Source of the DNA: a virus | DNA: 36,856 bases | IMG/VR virus record: IMGVR_UViG_3300029319_000169 | Span: 1 to 36,856 of that record | Reading direction: 5' to 3' (one strand) | In this document: in pieces, positions 20,976-29,695 of the stretch | How the letters are laid out: each line of letters starts with the position of its first letter | Numbering within the stretch: the first letter of the stretch is position 1 | The notes under the pieces: generated by a model | What the model was told of the DNA's origin: nothing | Database searches by the model: none | The model's input: the letters and a program-made list of their open reading frames with translations, nothing else | Position numbers and translations under genes: made by a program

Positions 20976-21143
20976 CTAAACACACTTCAAAAAACCAAGG
21001 CAACCGCCCTCAACACATATGCCCACCCAGCAATCCCCCTCACCACATTGGTAATCGTGCTTACAAGGCATTTCTCTCGAACTTTTAGATAAGTCAGAAG
21101 ATTCAACCCCGACAGTAGCCAAAGCGATCATAAGAATCCACAT
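20976..21143 (-). CDS. Secreted six-cysteine miniprotein, 55 aa
   Basis: A short hydrophobic signal-like N-terminus (MWILMIALATVGVES) is followed by a small domain with six evenly spaced cysteines (C27, C33, C38, C43, C48, C54), consistent with three disulfides in the periplasm or outside the cell. GAGGAG lies about 10 bases before the ATG at 21141-21143; a longer frame to 21203 is unsupported. It lies between SbcD and a conserved small gene. The spacing (C-x5-C-x4-C-x4-C-x4-C-x5-C) recalls disulfide-rich miniproteins; no family can be named. Confidence 0.65.
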   Translation of the reverse strand: MWILMIALATVGVESSDLSKSSREMPCKHDYQCGEGDCWVGICVEGGCLGFLKCV

Positions 21144-21144
21144 A

Positions 21145-21360
21145 TTATATAAACTCCTCTTTATCTTTAATACTTTTAAGCATGGAAGATAGTCTCCTAT
21201 CAATCATAGCATCCAAGTTATCAGAGACAACGCTCTCAAGCTCTTTAAGATCTTCCTTAGCCTCGACTTCTGCTTCAATGGCTAAATCAAACCTAGCACT
21301 CTCAAAGTTGCCCAGGTTAACTGTCTTTCCCATATTTATAGTGGCTTTTTTCAATTTCAT
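21145..21360 (-). CDS. Conserved small phage protein, 71 aa
   Basis: Starts MKLKKATINMGKTVNLGNFE, followed by an acidic helix (AEVEAKEDLKELESVVSDN). The motif TVNLGNFESARFD resembles a family of small uncharacterised phage proteins that I recall beside recombination genes; this is from memory. AAGTGA lies 5-6 bases before the ATG. It sits 17 bases after recA and 1 base before the miniprotein gene. Confidence 0.65.
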   Translation of the reverse strand: MKLKKATINMGKTVNLGNFESARFDLAIEAEVEAKEDLKELESVVSDNLDAMIDRRLSSMLKSIKDKEEFI

Positions 21361-21377
21361 ACCGTCACTTTACTACA

Positions 21378-22448
21378 TCAAGTAGTTGATTGCAACTCTT
21401 TTAGTAGTCTCTCTTCAATAATATTTTTAATATCTTTATTTTTAACAAGGAAGTCACAGACAGCGTTCTTGCCTTGCCCGATGTTACCGCCGTCATACTT
21501 GTACCAAGACCCAGACTTCTCAATAATCCCAAAGTCTGTGCTCATATCCACAAGCTCACCCATTCGGTCTATACCCTTTCCAAATACAATGTCTGTGGTA
21601 CAAGACTTAAACGGGGGTGCAAGCTTATTTTTAATAACCTTGACCTTCACGGTGTTGCCAACGGCGTTGTCCCCCTCTTTAATACTTTTAATTCTATTGA
21701 TCTGCGCTCTAACAGAACAATAAAACTTCAAAGCGTTACCGCCAGGAGTCGTAGTCGGATCTCCGAACATAACACCAATCTTTTGACGTGTTTGATTGAT
21801 AAACATAAGACAGGTATTGGTCTTACTAACTATCGCCGTTAGTTTACGCAAAGCCTGACTCATCATACGAGCTTGCAAACCAACGTGATTCTTCTCCATG
21901 TCTGCGTCTATCTCTGCTTTCGGAGTTAAAGCAGCAACAGAATCCACAACAACAAGGTCAACGACATCTGCTTTGACGATGTCCTCAACGATGTTAAGAG
22001 CCTGCTCACCGTAATCCGGTTGAGAGAAAAGAAGATCATCAACGCTAACACCTAAATTAGTGGCATACGCCAAATCTAACGCATGTTCTGCATCAATGAA
22101 CGCAGCCACTCCTCCAGCACGTTGGCACTCTGCGATTGCGTGGAGTGTGAGGGTGGTTTTACCGCTCGACTCAGGACCAAAAATCTCAACAATTCTTCCA
22201 CGCGGATACCCCCCGATACCAAACGCATAGTCAATACCTATGCTTCCAGAAGAAATAACACCAACACTCTTCGTAGGCGATTCCCCCATTTTCATGAGGG
22301 AACCATCTCCATGCTTCTTAGATACATCAGCCATCAATTTAGATAAAGCTTTTACTTTATCTGTTGAGATATCTGCGTCAGAAATTTTACCCGATACAGA
22401 CCTTTTGACAGGGCCAGCCTTATCTTTAGTGGTTGCACGTAGTTTCAT
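21378..22448 (-). CDS. recA: RecA recombinase, bacterial type
   Basis: 356 residues, close to the length of cellular RecA. Walker [10 protein letters not shown] (91-99), catalytic glutamate in FIDAEHALD (E121), Walker [10 protein letters not shown] (162-170), the L1/L2 region ([34 protein letters not shown]), and a shortened C-terminal domain. It catalyses strand exchange on SSB-coated DNA. It is a true RecA, not a T4 UvsX. A GGAGG site precedes the ATG, which overlaps the end of the SSB gene by 4 bases. Confidence 0.95.
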   Translation of the reverse strand: MKLRATTKDKAGPVKRSVSGKISDADISTDKVKALSKLMADVSKKHGDGSLMKMGESPTKSVGVISSGSIGIDYAFGIGGYPRGRIVEIFGPESSGKTTLTLHAIAECQRAGGVAAFIDAEHALDLAYATNLGVSVDDLLFSQPDYGEQALNIVEDIVKADVVDLVVVDSVAALTPKAEIDADMEKNHVGLQARMMSQALRKLTAIVSKTNTCLMFINQTRQKIGVMFGDPTTTPGGNALKFYCSVRAQINRIKSIKEGDNAVGNTVKVKVIKNKLAPPFKSCTTDIVFGKGIDRMGELVDMSTDFGIIEKSGSWYKYDGGNIGQGKNAVCDFLVKNKDIKNIIEERLLKELQSTT

Positions 22449-23389
22449 CCTTTACCTCCACGAGCAACTTTTTTAAGTTCATCTAATTTCTTTAAGATGT
22501 CTTCTTGACCACCATCATCTTCAGACGACAGCACCTCTCCCCACTCGTCATCCTCATCCTTGGCGACAGTCTCTGCTACAGGTTCAAACTCGTCCTTTAC
22601 TTCCTCTTGAACCTCTACTTTCTCCTCAACACCACCCTGAATCTGTTTAGTTTGTGTGGTGTTTCCACCAATGACTGCTTGAGGACTTCCTGTACGTGGG
22701 TCCAAAATTCCCTCGAATATTTGCTCCTGCTCTTCAAAGCTCCACTGCTTTACAGGAAACTCTGCGTCCAAGTCGTACAAGTAATCCAAAGCCTCAGGCA
22801 CCACTAATTCTTTGGGACTAGCGCCTACCTGAATGTCATAACGAGTCCAGGCTCTCTCCCCGGTGTTCGACGTCACGCTTGCCGTGATCTTAAAATTACG
22901 ACCAGTCATTGGGTGTGTGAGATCCCCGTATTCTGGATTTTGAAAGTAAGACCTAATGTCCGAAAACAATCTCCAGCTATACTGATAAATTTGAACCTTT
23001 GGAGTACCGTCCTCGTTGTACGGGTCATCTACGTCAATCACATTCGACATCACGGAGGAGCTTGCTTTCATACGTCGCGCCAGATCCTGCTTTCTTGGAT
23101 CTCCACTGTTGTAATAGTCGTTCACTACCTGACAGAAAAAACAAGGTTCTTCAAAGTGACTATAATTACATGGCAACGGAGGAGTCTTACTCATTCCAAT
23201 CGGAATACCCCAGTGCTGCTTACGCACGATGTAAAACTTTGGATCTCTCGGCCCTCGTAGAAAACGAATAACCTTTGACTCACCTGCGGGAATCTTCAAA
23301 CGATCAATTCGCTTTCGCTTTCCAAACTGCCGCTCGTCATTTTTCATCTCACCTAAATCAAGACTTACAAAATCATCATATTTACCCAT
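22445..23389 (-). CDS. Single-stranded DNA-binding protein, T4 gp32-like
   Basis: A basic N-terminus ([20 protein letters not shown]), an OB-fold core with a zinc site (H59, C74, H78, C83, C86: [15 protein letters not shown]), and an acidic C-terminal tail (residues about 245-300) that in gp32 recruits replication and recombination partners. 314 residues matches gp32-type proteins. It is encoded between recA and the possible mediator gene, and coats single strands for both replication and RecA loading. AGGAGAG precedes the ATG by 4 bases. Confidence 0.88.
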   Translation of the reverse strand: MGKYDDFVSLDLGEMKNDERQFGKRKRIDRLKIPAGESKVIRFLRGPRDPKFYIVRKQHWGIPIGMSKTPPLPCNYSHFEEPCFFCQVVNDYYNSGDPRKQDLARRMKASSSVMSNVIDVDDPYNEDGTPKVQIYQYSWRLFSDIRSYFQNPEYGDLTHPMTGRNFKITASVTSNTGERAWTRYDIQVGASPKELVVPEALDYLYDLDAEFPVKQWSFEEQEQIFEGILDPRTGSPQAVIGGNTTQTKQIQGGVEEKVEVQEEVKDEFEPVAETVAKDEDDEWGEVLSSEDDGGQEDILKKLDELKKVARGGKG

Positions 23390-23398
23390 TATTCTCTC

Positions 23399-23872
23399 CT
23401 ATTGCTCAAAAACTCTTGGTTCTACTGTGGTTTTTCTTTGGTCTGCACCTGCATTAATCAAAGCCTGAAGCTTATGATTCAATGCATTACAGGTTGCTTT
23501 AAAAAGTTGTTTCTGCTTTCGCGCTTCAATCAAATCAAGTTTCAATTCCTGGTATTCTGGATTGGTGATGATAGTATTTCTAATCTTAGTCTCTGTACTT
23601 TTCACACCTGAAGCTTCAAAGTCGGCTCGTGTCTGGTGATCCAATACCGCATACACCCTCTCTAACTGATACTCAACCTGTTTCTCCTGGCTTTCAGCCA
23701 CAGAGCATAAATACCCATAAGCCGCTACCAGTTCTGACTGACGCAAAAATTCCTCTTGTATGTTTGAGAAATCAATCTTCACGTCTTTAACAGGGTCTAA
23801 CTTCATATAAAGATCAGTAATATTAAACTTGTTACCATTTACGTTCATGGTATGTTGATCTATTTCACTCAT
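23399..23872 (-). CDS. Possible recombination mediator (UvsY-like position), 157 aa
   Basis: Mostly helical protein with DFSNIQEEFLRQSELVAAYG in the N-terminal half, then a long helix pair (EARKQKQLFKATCNALNHKL). Its place between the gp32-like SSB and DNA polymerase, next to recA, and its size are those of T4 UvsY-type mediators that load the recombinase onto SSB-coated DNA. Sequence similarity to UvsY cannot be judged by eye, so the call rests on synteny and helix content. Confidence 0.5.
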   Translation of the reverse strand: MSEIDQHTMNVNGNKFNITDLYMKLDPVKDVKIDFSNIQEEFLRQSELVAAYGYLCSVAESQEKQVEYQLERVYAVLDHQTRADFEASGVKSTETKIRNTIITNPEYQELKLDLIEARKQKQLFKATCNALNHKLQALINAGADQRKTTVEPRVFEQ

Positions 23873-25807
23873 TTATAACTCCAATGTTTTCTTGTCTCCC
23901 CACGAGACATCACTCCAACTCACCTCTGCAAGGATAGGAACCCGAAAATCCCAATCCTCAAAAGCATCTTTGATTTTCAGAATCAAAGACAATTCATCCT
24001 TATGAATGTAGAAGACACACTCATCGTGTATGTTCATTACCATTTTAGATCTTGTTCCCTTCAACAGGTCGTGACACCTGATTAGGATTATTTTGAACAT
24101 ATCTGCAGAAGAACTCTGAATCACAAAGTTGACTGCCTGTCGATAGGCTCGTTCCCGCCTCCACTCTTCGATGTTTGAATCTTTTAAGTGACTGAGGTGC
24201 CTAACCCGACCAAAGTAATTTCTAACGTAGCCTTCTTTTTTTGCGATACGCTTGTACTTCTCAATGAACTTTGCAACACCCGAGTACCTTTCTAAGTATC
24301 GTTCGATGTAGTGTTTTGCGTCTGATACTGAAATGCTCAAAGTCTCTGCTAGTCGCGTCGGACCAATACCGTAGATAATACCAAAGTTAATAGGCTTCGC
24401 TATCGTTCGTTGTTCCTTTGTGACGTCCTCTAACTCTAAATCAAATATCTCTGCTGCGGTCCTTGTGTGGATATCCTCTTCGTAGGTGTAGGCATGCATC
24501 AAGATTTTGTCCTGACTATAATGCGCTGTCATCCTTAACTCTACCTGACTAAGGTCAATAGGGACGATGATGTAATCATCACCTGGAGGTACAAAAGCAT
24601 TGCGTATGCCAGTGCTTCTAGGGATAACTTGAAGGCTTGGGTTTTTACATGTCAGGCGTCCTGTCACAGCAACCGCTTGCATGTAACTACAGTGAATGTA
24701 TGAGCGTTCGTCGCAATGTCCTCTTAAAGGGTCTGTGTATGTGTATTTTGTCTTATACCCATCTCTGTAATCTAACAACTTCTTGATAAAGGGGAACTTG
24801 CTTGAAATCCCTTTTAAAGCTTTTGCATCCGTAGACATCTTACCTTTCGGAGTATATTGAAAAGTATGTATGCCTTTTTGTTGGAGCACGGAGCTAATTT
24901 GTGTCGGACTGTTTAGATCAAATTCCATATCAGCCAGGTCCCACACTTCTTTTTGAAGCACCTCAAGCTTATCACCAAGAGCATCGGACTTTTCTATAAG
25001 AATATTCTGATCTACGTAGACGCCCTCCTCCTCCATGTAACAAAGCACAGGAAGAAGATCTAGTTCACGCATATAAACCTGAAAAATTTCAGGATCTTTT
25101 ACCACATCCTTTAACAGGTATTCGAAAAGCTTCAATGTATACAGGGTGTCGCGGCATGCATACTCCACCATAATATCGATAGGAATGTGCTCAAACCCAA
25201 AGTCTTTCAACTTTATTTTGAGAGACCTTGCTAACTTTCTACGTATGTCGGCGATTATCCTTTCGTATTCATGAGCCTTTTCATCAATAAACTTTGCAGC
25301 TAAATTCTTAAGGGAATGCGAATCATTCTCATCAATGACGTAATGCATAAGCATCGTGTCATGTATTTCCCCACCAATCACAAATCCGTCTTTCTTTAAT
25401 TTATGATAATCGAACTTGAAATTATGAAAGATGTACTTTTTGGACTCACACCCAAACATTTCGTTTAAGATGTCCCTACAATCCTCAATATCCATTTGGT
25501 GGTCATCGCACTCATGCCTAAAGGGTATGTAGTAGTTATCCTTGTCGGACCACGAAAAAGATAATCCAATTATCTTATCAGACCATTTCAAACCCTGGGT
25601 CTCTGTATCGACAGCAACTAGACTGGGGTCGTCGTTTGCAAACTTCTGCATGACCTTTTTGATATCAATAAGATTATCAAGAAGGGTAAACGTATAACGA
25701 CTGTCTTTTTCTTTTGGAATATCTATAGAAGCAAAGACTTTTGCTAAGATTTGTTCCTTACATAAATTTGTTGTCGTATTTTTCTTTTGCGGCTTCAAGT
25801 CTGTCAT
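23873..25807 (-). CDS. DNA polymerase, family A, with 3'-5' exonuclease
   Basis: 644 residues. Exonuclease domain: VAVDTETQGL (D67, E69), FHNFKFDY (N129, D133), ACRDTLYTL (D220). Polymerase: motif A IDLSQVELR (D418), motif B RTIAKPINFGIIYG (R467, K471, F475, Y479), motif C NIHDECV (H594, D595, E596). F475 occupies the place of E. coli Pol I F762, as in the cellular enzyme. There is no 5'-3' exonuclease domain. It is the replicative polymerase of the phage. The start lies inside the preceding gene (50-base overlap) with a weak AAGAA site, so initiation may be coupled. Confidence 0.95.
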   Translation of the reverse strand: MTDLKPQKKNTTTNLCKEQILAKVFASIDIPKEKDSRYTFTLLDNLIDIKKVMQKFANDDPSLVAVDTETQGLKWSDKIIGLSFSWSDKDNYYIPFRHECDDHQMDIEDCRDILNEMFGCESKKYIFHNFKFDYHKLKKDGFVIGGEIHDTMLMHYVIDENDSHSLKNLAAKFIDEKAHEYERIIADIRRKLARSLKIKLKDFGFEHIPIDIMVEYACRDTLYTLKLFEYLLKDVVKDPEIFQVYMRELDLLPVLCYMEEEGVYVDQNILIEKSDALGDKLEVLQKEVWDLADMEFDLNSPTQISSVLQQKGIHTFQYTPKGKMSTDAKALKGISSKFPFIKKLLDYRDGYKTKYTYTDPLRGHCDERSYIHCSYMQAVAVTGRLTCKNPSLQVIPRSTGIRNAFVPPGDDYIIVPIDLSQVELRMTAHYSQDKILMHAYTYEEDIHTRTAAEIFDLELEDVTKEQRTIAKPINFGIIYGIGPTRLAETLSISVSDAKHYIERYLERYSGVAKFIEKYKRIAKKEGYVRNYFGRVRHLSHLKDSNIEEWRRERAYRQAVNFVIQSSSADMFKIILIRCHDLLKGTRSKMVMNIHDECVFYIHKDELSLILKIKDAFEDWDFRVPILAEVSWSDVSWGDKKTLEL

Positions 25808-26021
25808 CGAATTTCTTTTTGTGGTCGTCCATTGATCGTTTTTTTAAGGCGGCGTTTATTCGTTCTTTCGTATTTAATGATGCTACTGCTGGTGCTGAAA
25901 GCTGTATTGTAAGCTTGTCACTACCGCATACTTTACACCGAAGATCATCAATCTCAGCGTTGCGATAGCTGTATTCCTTCTTTGCTCCACATTCTCCACA
26001 TAAAAATCTGTTAAGTACCAT
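25758..26021 (-). CDS. Zinc-ribbon protein (FmdB-like N-terminus), 87 aa
   Basis: Two CxxC knuckles (CGECGAKKE at residues 8-16 and CKVCGSDKL at 29-37) form an FmdB-like zinc ribbon, followed by a long basic charged helix (ERINAALKKRSMDDHKKKFD). The ATG overlaps the preceding stop as TAATG. It shares 50 bases with the polymerase gene, suggesting linked expression. A nucleic-acid or polymerase-associated role is inference. Confidence 0.7.
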   Translation of the reverse strand: MVLNRFLCGECGAKKEYSYRNAEIDDLRCKVCGSDKLTIQLSAPAVASLNTKERINAALKKRSMDDHKKKFDDRLEAAKEKYDNKFM

Positions 26022-26641
26022 TACTCTAATCCGTAAACCTGTCTCATGCAGTCTATAGTTCTATTAACATCCGTTCTACTGGATAACTGTGTTGCCCAGC
26101 ACAAATAATCAGGAAAGTTTGGAAGTTCGGAGTCATACAATGACCTGCAACTTACTCTTTTTTCACTTAACATTTGCGCTAAATCATCTCTTATATATAC
26201 CAAAATTGAATTCTTTCTACGAAGATCAACTTTGATTATAAACTCATTTCCCTTTGAGAAAGAGTGTAGGAACTTCGTCGCTTTACACTCAAACCCGTTC
26301 TCATCTAAAAAGTCGGTAAGCTCTGCTATGTACTCATCTTTCGGATACCCTTCATCCTTGTACAATAATCTTGCAGGCTTCTTATAACCTCTTTTTTGGG
26401 TCGGGTACTGACTTCCCCTTTTTAAAACCCCGTCAAAAAAAGCGTCCTTCTGCTTCTTGTACGCAACCTGGAGTCTTTTCTTTTGCCGGTCCTTGGCCTT
26501 CTCTTTTATCTTCTTCTCTTCAAAAAGACCCATCGCAGACTGGTGCGTCTTCCCACACTCCTGCCGTAACAAACACTCAAGGTGTGGACACTCAACTCCA
26601 GATTCGTCGTAAAATTCTACCCCAAAACATTCAGGTCGCAT
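26021..26641 (-). CDS. Protein with N-terminal cysteine/histidine cluster, 206 aa
   Basis: Residues 5-32 contain C5, C18, H20, C23, C29 and H33, a probable metal-binding knuckle (CPHLECLLRQECGKTH). A very basic linker (residues 42-95) and a mixed C-terminal domain (YIAELTDFLDENGFECKATK onwards) follow; the latter looks like a small alpha/beta domain. Similar cysteine clusters occur in proteins beside phage polymerase genes in my memory, function unknown. It lies in the operon of the RHH protein and polymerase. Confidence 0.6.
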   Translation of the reverse strand: MRPECFGVEFYDESGVECPHLECLLRQECGKTHQSAMGLFEEKKIKEKAKDRQKKRLQVAYKKQKDAFFDGVLKRGSQYPTQKRGYKKPARLLYKDEGYPKDEYIAELTDFLDENGFECKATKFLHSFSKGNEFIIKVDLRRKNSILVYIRDDLAQMLSEKRVSCRSLYDSELPNFPDYLCWATQLSSRTDVNRTIDCMRQVYGLE

Positions 26642-26817
26642 TAAACCCTATCAAGCTTTTTATCGTAGTGCTTTCTAATAAGACTTCGCACAAGCTCTGA
26701 AATAGTAATCCCGCACTTTTCACTATCTTCAACCAAATGTTTGTGATCGACTGGCGACACGTAAATCTGTATTTTAACTTTTTTAGTTTCCGCAGAGCGG
26801 CTTTTCAACAATCTCAA
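26641..26817 (-). CDS. Ribbon-helix-helix DNA-binding protein, 58 aa, TTG start
   Basis: Fits the Arc/MetJ/CopG ribbon-helix-helix fold: basic strand KKVKIQIYVSP, helix HKHLVEDSEKCG, turn I-T-I-S, helix ELVRSLIRKHY. Such dimers repress operons by binding DNA through the strand. The start is a TTG at 26815-26817 with GGAG 6 bases upstream; a TTG four codons earlier overlaps that site. First gene after the promoter at 26860-26888, so autoregulation of the polymerase operon is likely (inference). Confidence 0.75.
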   Translation of the reverse strand: MRLLKSRSAETKKVKIQIYVSPVDHKHLVEDSEKCGITISELVRSLIRKHYDKKLDRV

Positions 26818-26859
26818 TTTATTCTCCAACGTATACCAAGATACAACTAGCGAATTATC

Positions 26860-26888
26860 AGTGTAGTCTAAAGAGACGCCTTAGTCAA
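26860..26888 (-). promoter_or_regulatory. Sigma70 promoter TTGACT-N17-TACACT for the polymerase operon
   Basis: TTGACT at 26883-26888 (overlapping the last codons of the primase gene) and TACACT at 26860-26865 on the minus strand, 17-base spacer. The first gene is the RHH protein, followed by the polymerase and the recombination genes. The -10 match is moderate. Confidence 0.55.
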
Positions 26889-27880
26889 GAAAAATGTTCC
26901 AGCTTAAACATTTGATATGCCACACTATTCACAGGCACTGATTCACTTAACAACTTATAATTTTCATCCTCAGATCTTTCCCCAGCATCTTTACCATCAG
27001 AGTGCAAAACTACAAAGCATTCTGCCTGTAATTTTTTACTGTACTGCTCGACTTGTGGGTACGCATCCAGGTCCCAATAAAAAATAACTTTCTTGAATTC
27101 GTTAAGCATGCTCATCTGACGGCGGGAAAGCGACTTGCCAAATGTCGCCACTGAGGGCGCAACCTTGGACGAGCTAATCGCGTCAAAGACACCTTCAGTA
27201 ACTACCACCAGGTCATCAGTCAAACCGTCTGAGTTAAACAAGAAGTCAGACTGCTTGTTTCCCGTGGGATTCAAATACTTTCTATCACTATCCCCAAATA
27301 AATCTCTTGCCACAAACGTTACTAACGACCCCTCGTGATAACAAGGCACCACTATTCGGCCAGAGTACGGCCCTTGATAACAAAATCGTATATCAAACTC
27401 CTGTATCGTTTCATCATCTAAACCTCTCATATTCAAATACCGTCTTGAGACACGGAGCATGTTGTCTACGCTAGGAATGTCTGTCTCCTCTAAAACAGGT
27501 ACAAACTCAGGACCAAAAGACAAACACTTGTAGTTGAATTGAAAGACCTCTTCTTCTTCAAAAATTTCATCGATGATATCGTCAACGTCTAACCCTGGGT
27601 CAGATACAAAAGCCCCGTCCTCTGCCATCGATAATACTTCGTTAATCGATAACCCTTCTAATTCAGAAATAAATTTTACTGGAGATTTAGAGTCATACTT
27701 ACATTTTTGACAGTACGGAAGACCCGCAGACAAGAGGATGTACAGGTGGCCTTTGGTGTCATTACAAAAAGGACAATCAACTCGTATCCTGTCTTCATTA
27801 GAAGTAGAATAAGTTTGAGGAAACTTTTTATAGACATAGCTCGTAAAGTCAAAATTCGATAAAAACTCTTTTCTTTTCAT
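26885..27880 (-). CDS. DnaG-type primase
   Basis: 331 residues. Zinc-binding domain with CPFC (C36, C39) and CQKC (C57, C60); then a TOPRIM catalytic core with VVVTEGVFDAI (E229) and IFYWDLDAY (D270, D272). It synthesises RNA primers for the polymerase and works with the DnaB-like helicase at 28380-29690. The start codon overlaps the stop of the SprT-like gene (ATGA) without a clear ribosome binding site, so it is translationally coupled. It ends just at the promoter of the next operon. Confidence 0.9.
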   Translation of the reverse strand: MKRKEFLSNFDFTSYVYKKFPQTYSTSNEDRIRVDCPFCNDTKGHLYILLSAGLPYCQKCKYDSKSPVKFISELEGLSINEVLSMAEDGAFVSDPGLDVDDIIDEIFEEEEVFQFNYKCLSFGPEFVPVLEETDIPSVDNMLRVSRRYLNMRGLDDETIQEFDIRFCYQGPYSGRIVVPCYHEGSLVTFVARDLFGDSDRKYLNPTGNKQSDFLFNSDGLTDDLVVVTEGVFDAISSSKVAPSVATFGKSLSRRQMSMLNEFKKVIFYWDLDAYPQVEQYSKKLQAECFVVLHSDGKDAGERSEDENYKLLSESVPVNSVAYQMFKLEHFS

Positions 27881-28368
27881 GAGACAATCGACTTTTCTAT
27901 CAGAGGTTTATTACAACTGTTGCAGTTCAATTCCACGCGCTTCTTTCTAAACAGTATTTGATCACAACCGTCGCACGTATATACGTACCTATTTTCTCTA
28001 ACAGGTCTGGCATATAAAAACTCTTCATACGTATTTGGTATAACCTTTTCATCGATTGATTCCTGCCTCTCCACCAAAAGCTCATAGTACTTTTTGAACT
28101 CAGGTCCGTGGTCAGGATCATCGCAATACGCAAAGTGTCCTACCTCATGCAGTAATGTAGACTGAAGGTCATTCGGATGTCTGTAATGGTAAGCTGGGTA
28201 TACCACAAGCTCTTTTCTATCCAACATAGCCAATGCTGCATAACTATACTTACCTTTACCAACACGAATCTTTATCTCCGAAGGATCATACTCAGGTACA
28301 AAAAGATCACATAACCTATGTAGTTCGTATGTAAGGTGTTTTTCTTCGCAGGGAAATACAAGTTGCAT
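27877..28368 (-). CDS. SprT/Spartan-like zinc metalloprotease, 163 aa
   Basis: Zincin motif LLHEVGHFAYCDDPDHGPEF with H74, E75, H78 and a third ligand H87, plus a C-terminal zinc ribbon (C132, C135, C149, C152). This is the SprT-like arrangement; its eukaryotic relative Spartan degrades proteins crosslinked to DNA. Between helicase and primase genes it may clear protein obstacles from phage DNA (inference). GGATA lies 5-6 bases before the ATG. Confidence 0.85.
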   Translation of the reverse strand: MQLVFPCEEKHLTYELHRLCDLFVPEYDPSEIKIRVGKGKYSYAALAMLDRKELVVYPAYHYRHPNDLQSTLLHEVGHFAYCDDPDHGPEFKKYYELLVERQESIDEKVIPNTYEEFLYARPVRENRYVYTCDGCDQILFRKKRVELNCNSCNKPLIEKSIVS

Positions 28369-28379
28369 AATAATATCCT

Positions 28380-29690
28380 TTATAAAGCATCATAAAATTT
28401 ACCATGAGCAAAGTTAGTGCTTATGGTCACCTCCGTTCCTGAAGTACCGTCCCTGTTTTTAGCCAGGAACAGTCGCATCTCCTGTTGCTCCTTCTCTTTC
28501 TTATTTTGACAAAGACCAACAATGACATCAGCAATCATTGCCTTACCAAAATCCTCAGAGATATCAGCCACAGTAACTTGAGATTTGCTTAGAGAGGCTC
28601 TATTGGCCTGAGAGGCAGTCCAAATCGGTATCTGCTCATCTACGGCCCACCCTCGTAAAGTTTTGTATATATAAGATTGATTATGTCTTTCCTCACTAAA
28701 TGTCTGGCCGGACTTCAACAAGTCTGCGTAGTCCACAACCACGAAGTCTGGGAAAAAGCCAGTCCTTCTCAGGTTGTCAGCGTAGTTTCTTAGGTTATCA
28801 ACACTCACAGACTTCGTCGGATACTCCTTGATGTGAACGTTCCCTATCGTCTCATCATTCAACATCTCCAATAGACGCCTCTCAACCATCTCAGGACGCT
28901 CCATCGTCTCTGTGCTGGTCATGTTAGATACGCTCATATCAAAACGGTCTAGATACCTATCCTCACTCATCTCCAGCGTAAAGATAATACCCTTCAAACC
29001 TTTGAGCATGTTGAACTCAGCGATGTGCTTCAAGAACATCGACTTACCACGGTTAGTAGGAGCCAGGATTACCCCCAACTCCTTCTCCCCAAGACCTCCA
29101 CCTCTCAGGAAACTGTCTAACTCCAGAATACCTGTAGGGACAATTCTACGCTTAACAGAGCGCCTGCTTATCCTGTCCTGGTACCCTTCTACGTCTGGGT
29201 ACGTCTGCCCGGTTTTAAACTGTATATCGGCCTTCTGAAACGCTTCGATGAAAACCTTCGGTATGTCTTCATACCCACCCTTCTGATAGACGGCTTGGGC
29301 TTTGACGAATGCTTCCTTCATCAAATTCTTTTTAACAAAGGTCACTACCCTTGCTTCGATGTACCCTGCGTCGGATAGGTCGTCCTCACACATGAAGTTG
29401 TACAACTCCTGAAAGAACTTCACTCTCGCTCGGTCTATCTCACCTTTGTTAATTGATATCTTGATTCGATCTATCAAAGACCTCTTCGTAATGATTGCCC
29501 TGGTGTTTCTAAAATGCGTTCGCATCGTAGCGTACATCCAAGACAAGTCTTTATCTGAAAAGTATTTCGGAGATAAGTTGTCACTTGCGTATGCCAAAAA
29601 CCTCAAGTTCTTGTACATCAATGACAGTATACCTTTTTGAAAATCTCTATCGAATTCTTCTTTTAAGTTCCCCAGAATTTCTGCTTCCAT
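28380..29690 (-). CDS. Replicative DNA helicase, DnaB-like
   Basis: 436 residues. A helical N-terminal domain (1-150), a linker, then a RecA-fold motor: Walker A APTNRGKSMF (210-219), LEMSEDRYLDRF (H1a-like, 239-250), Walker B FVVVDYADLL (D320), SQANRAS (sensor) and a C-terminal arginine-finger region (AKNRDGTSG). It unwinds DNA at the fork with the primase downstream. AAGGCG lies just before the ATG. The 429-residue protein encoded immediately upstream may be its loader. Confidence 0.92.
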   Translation of the reverse strand: MEAEILGNLKEEFDRDFQKGILSLMYKNLRFLAYASDNLSPKYFSDKDLSWMYATMRTHFRNTRAIITKRSLIDRIKISINKGEIDRARVKFFQELYNFMCEDDLSDAGYIEARVVTFVKKNLMKEAFVKAQAVYQKGGYEDIPKVFIEAFQKADIQFKTGQTYPDVEGYQDRISRRSVKRRIVPTGILELDSFLRGGGLGEKELGVILAPTNRGKSMFLKHIAEFNMLKGLKGIIFTLEMSEDRYLDRFDMSVSNMTSTETMERPEMVERRLLEMLNDETIGNVHIKEYPTKSVSVDNLRNYADNLRRTGFFPDFVVVDYADLLKSGQTFSEERHNQSYIYKTLRGWAVDEQIPIWTASQANRASLSKSQVTVADISEDFGKAMIADVIVGLCQNKKEKEQQEMRLFLAKNRDGTSGTEVTISTNFAHGKFYDAL

Positions 29691-29695
29691 GCGCC

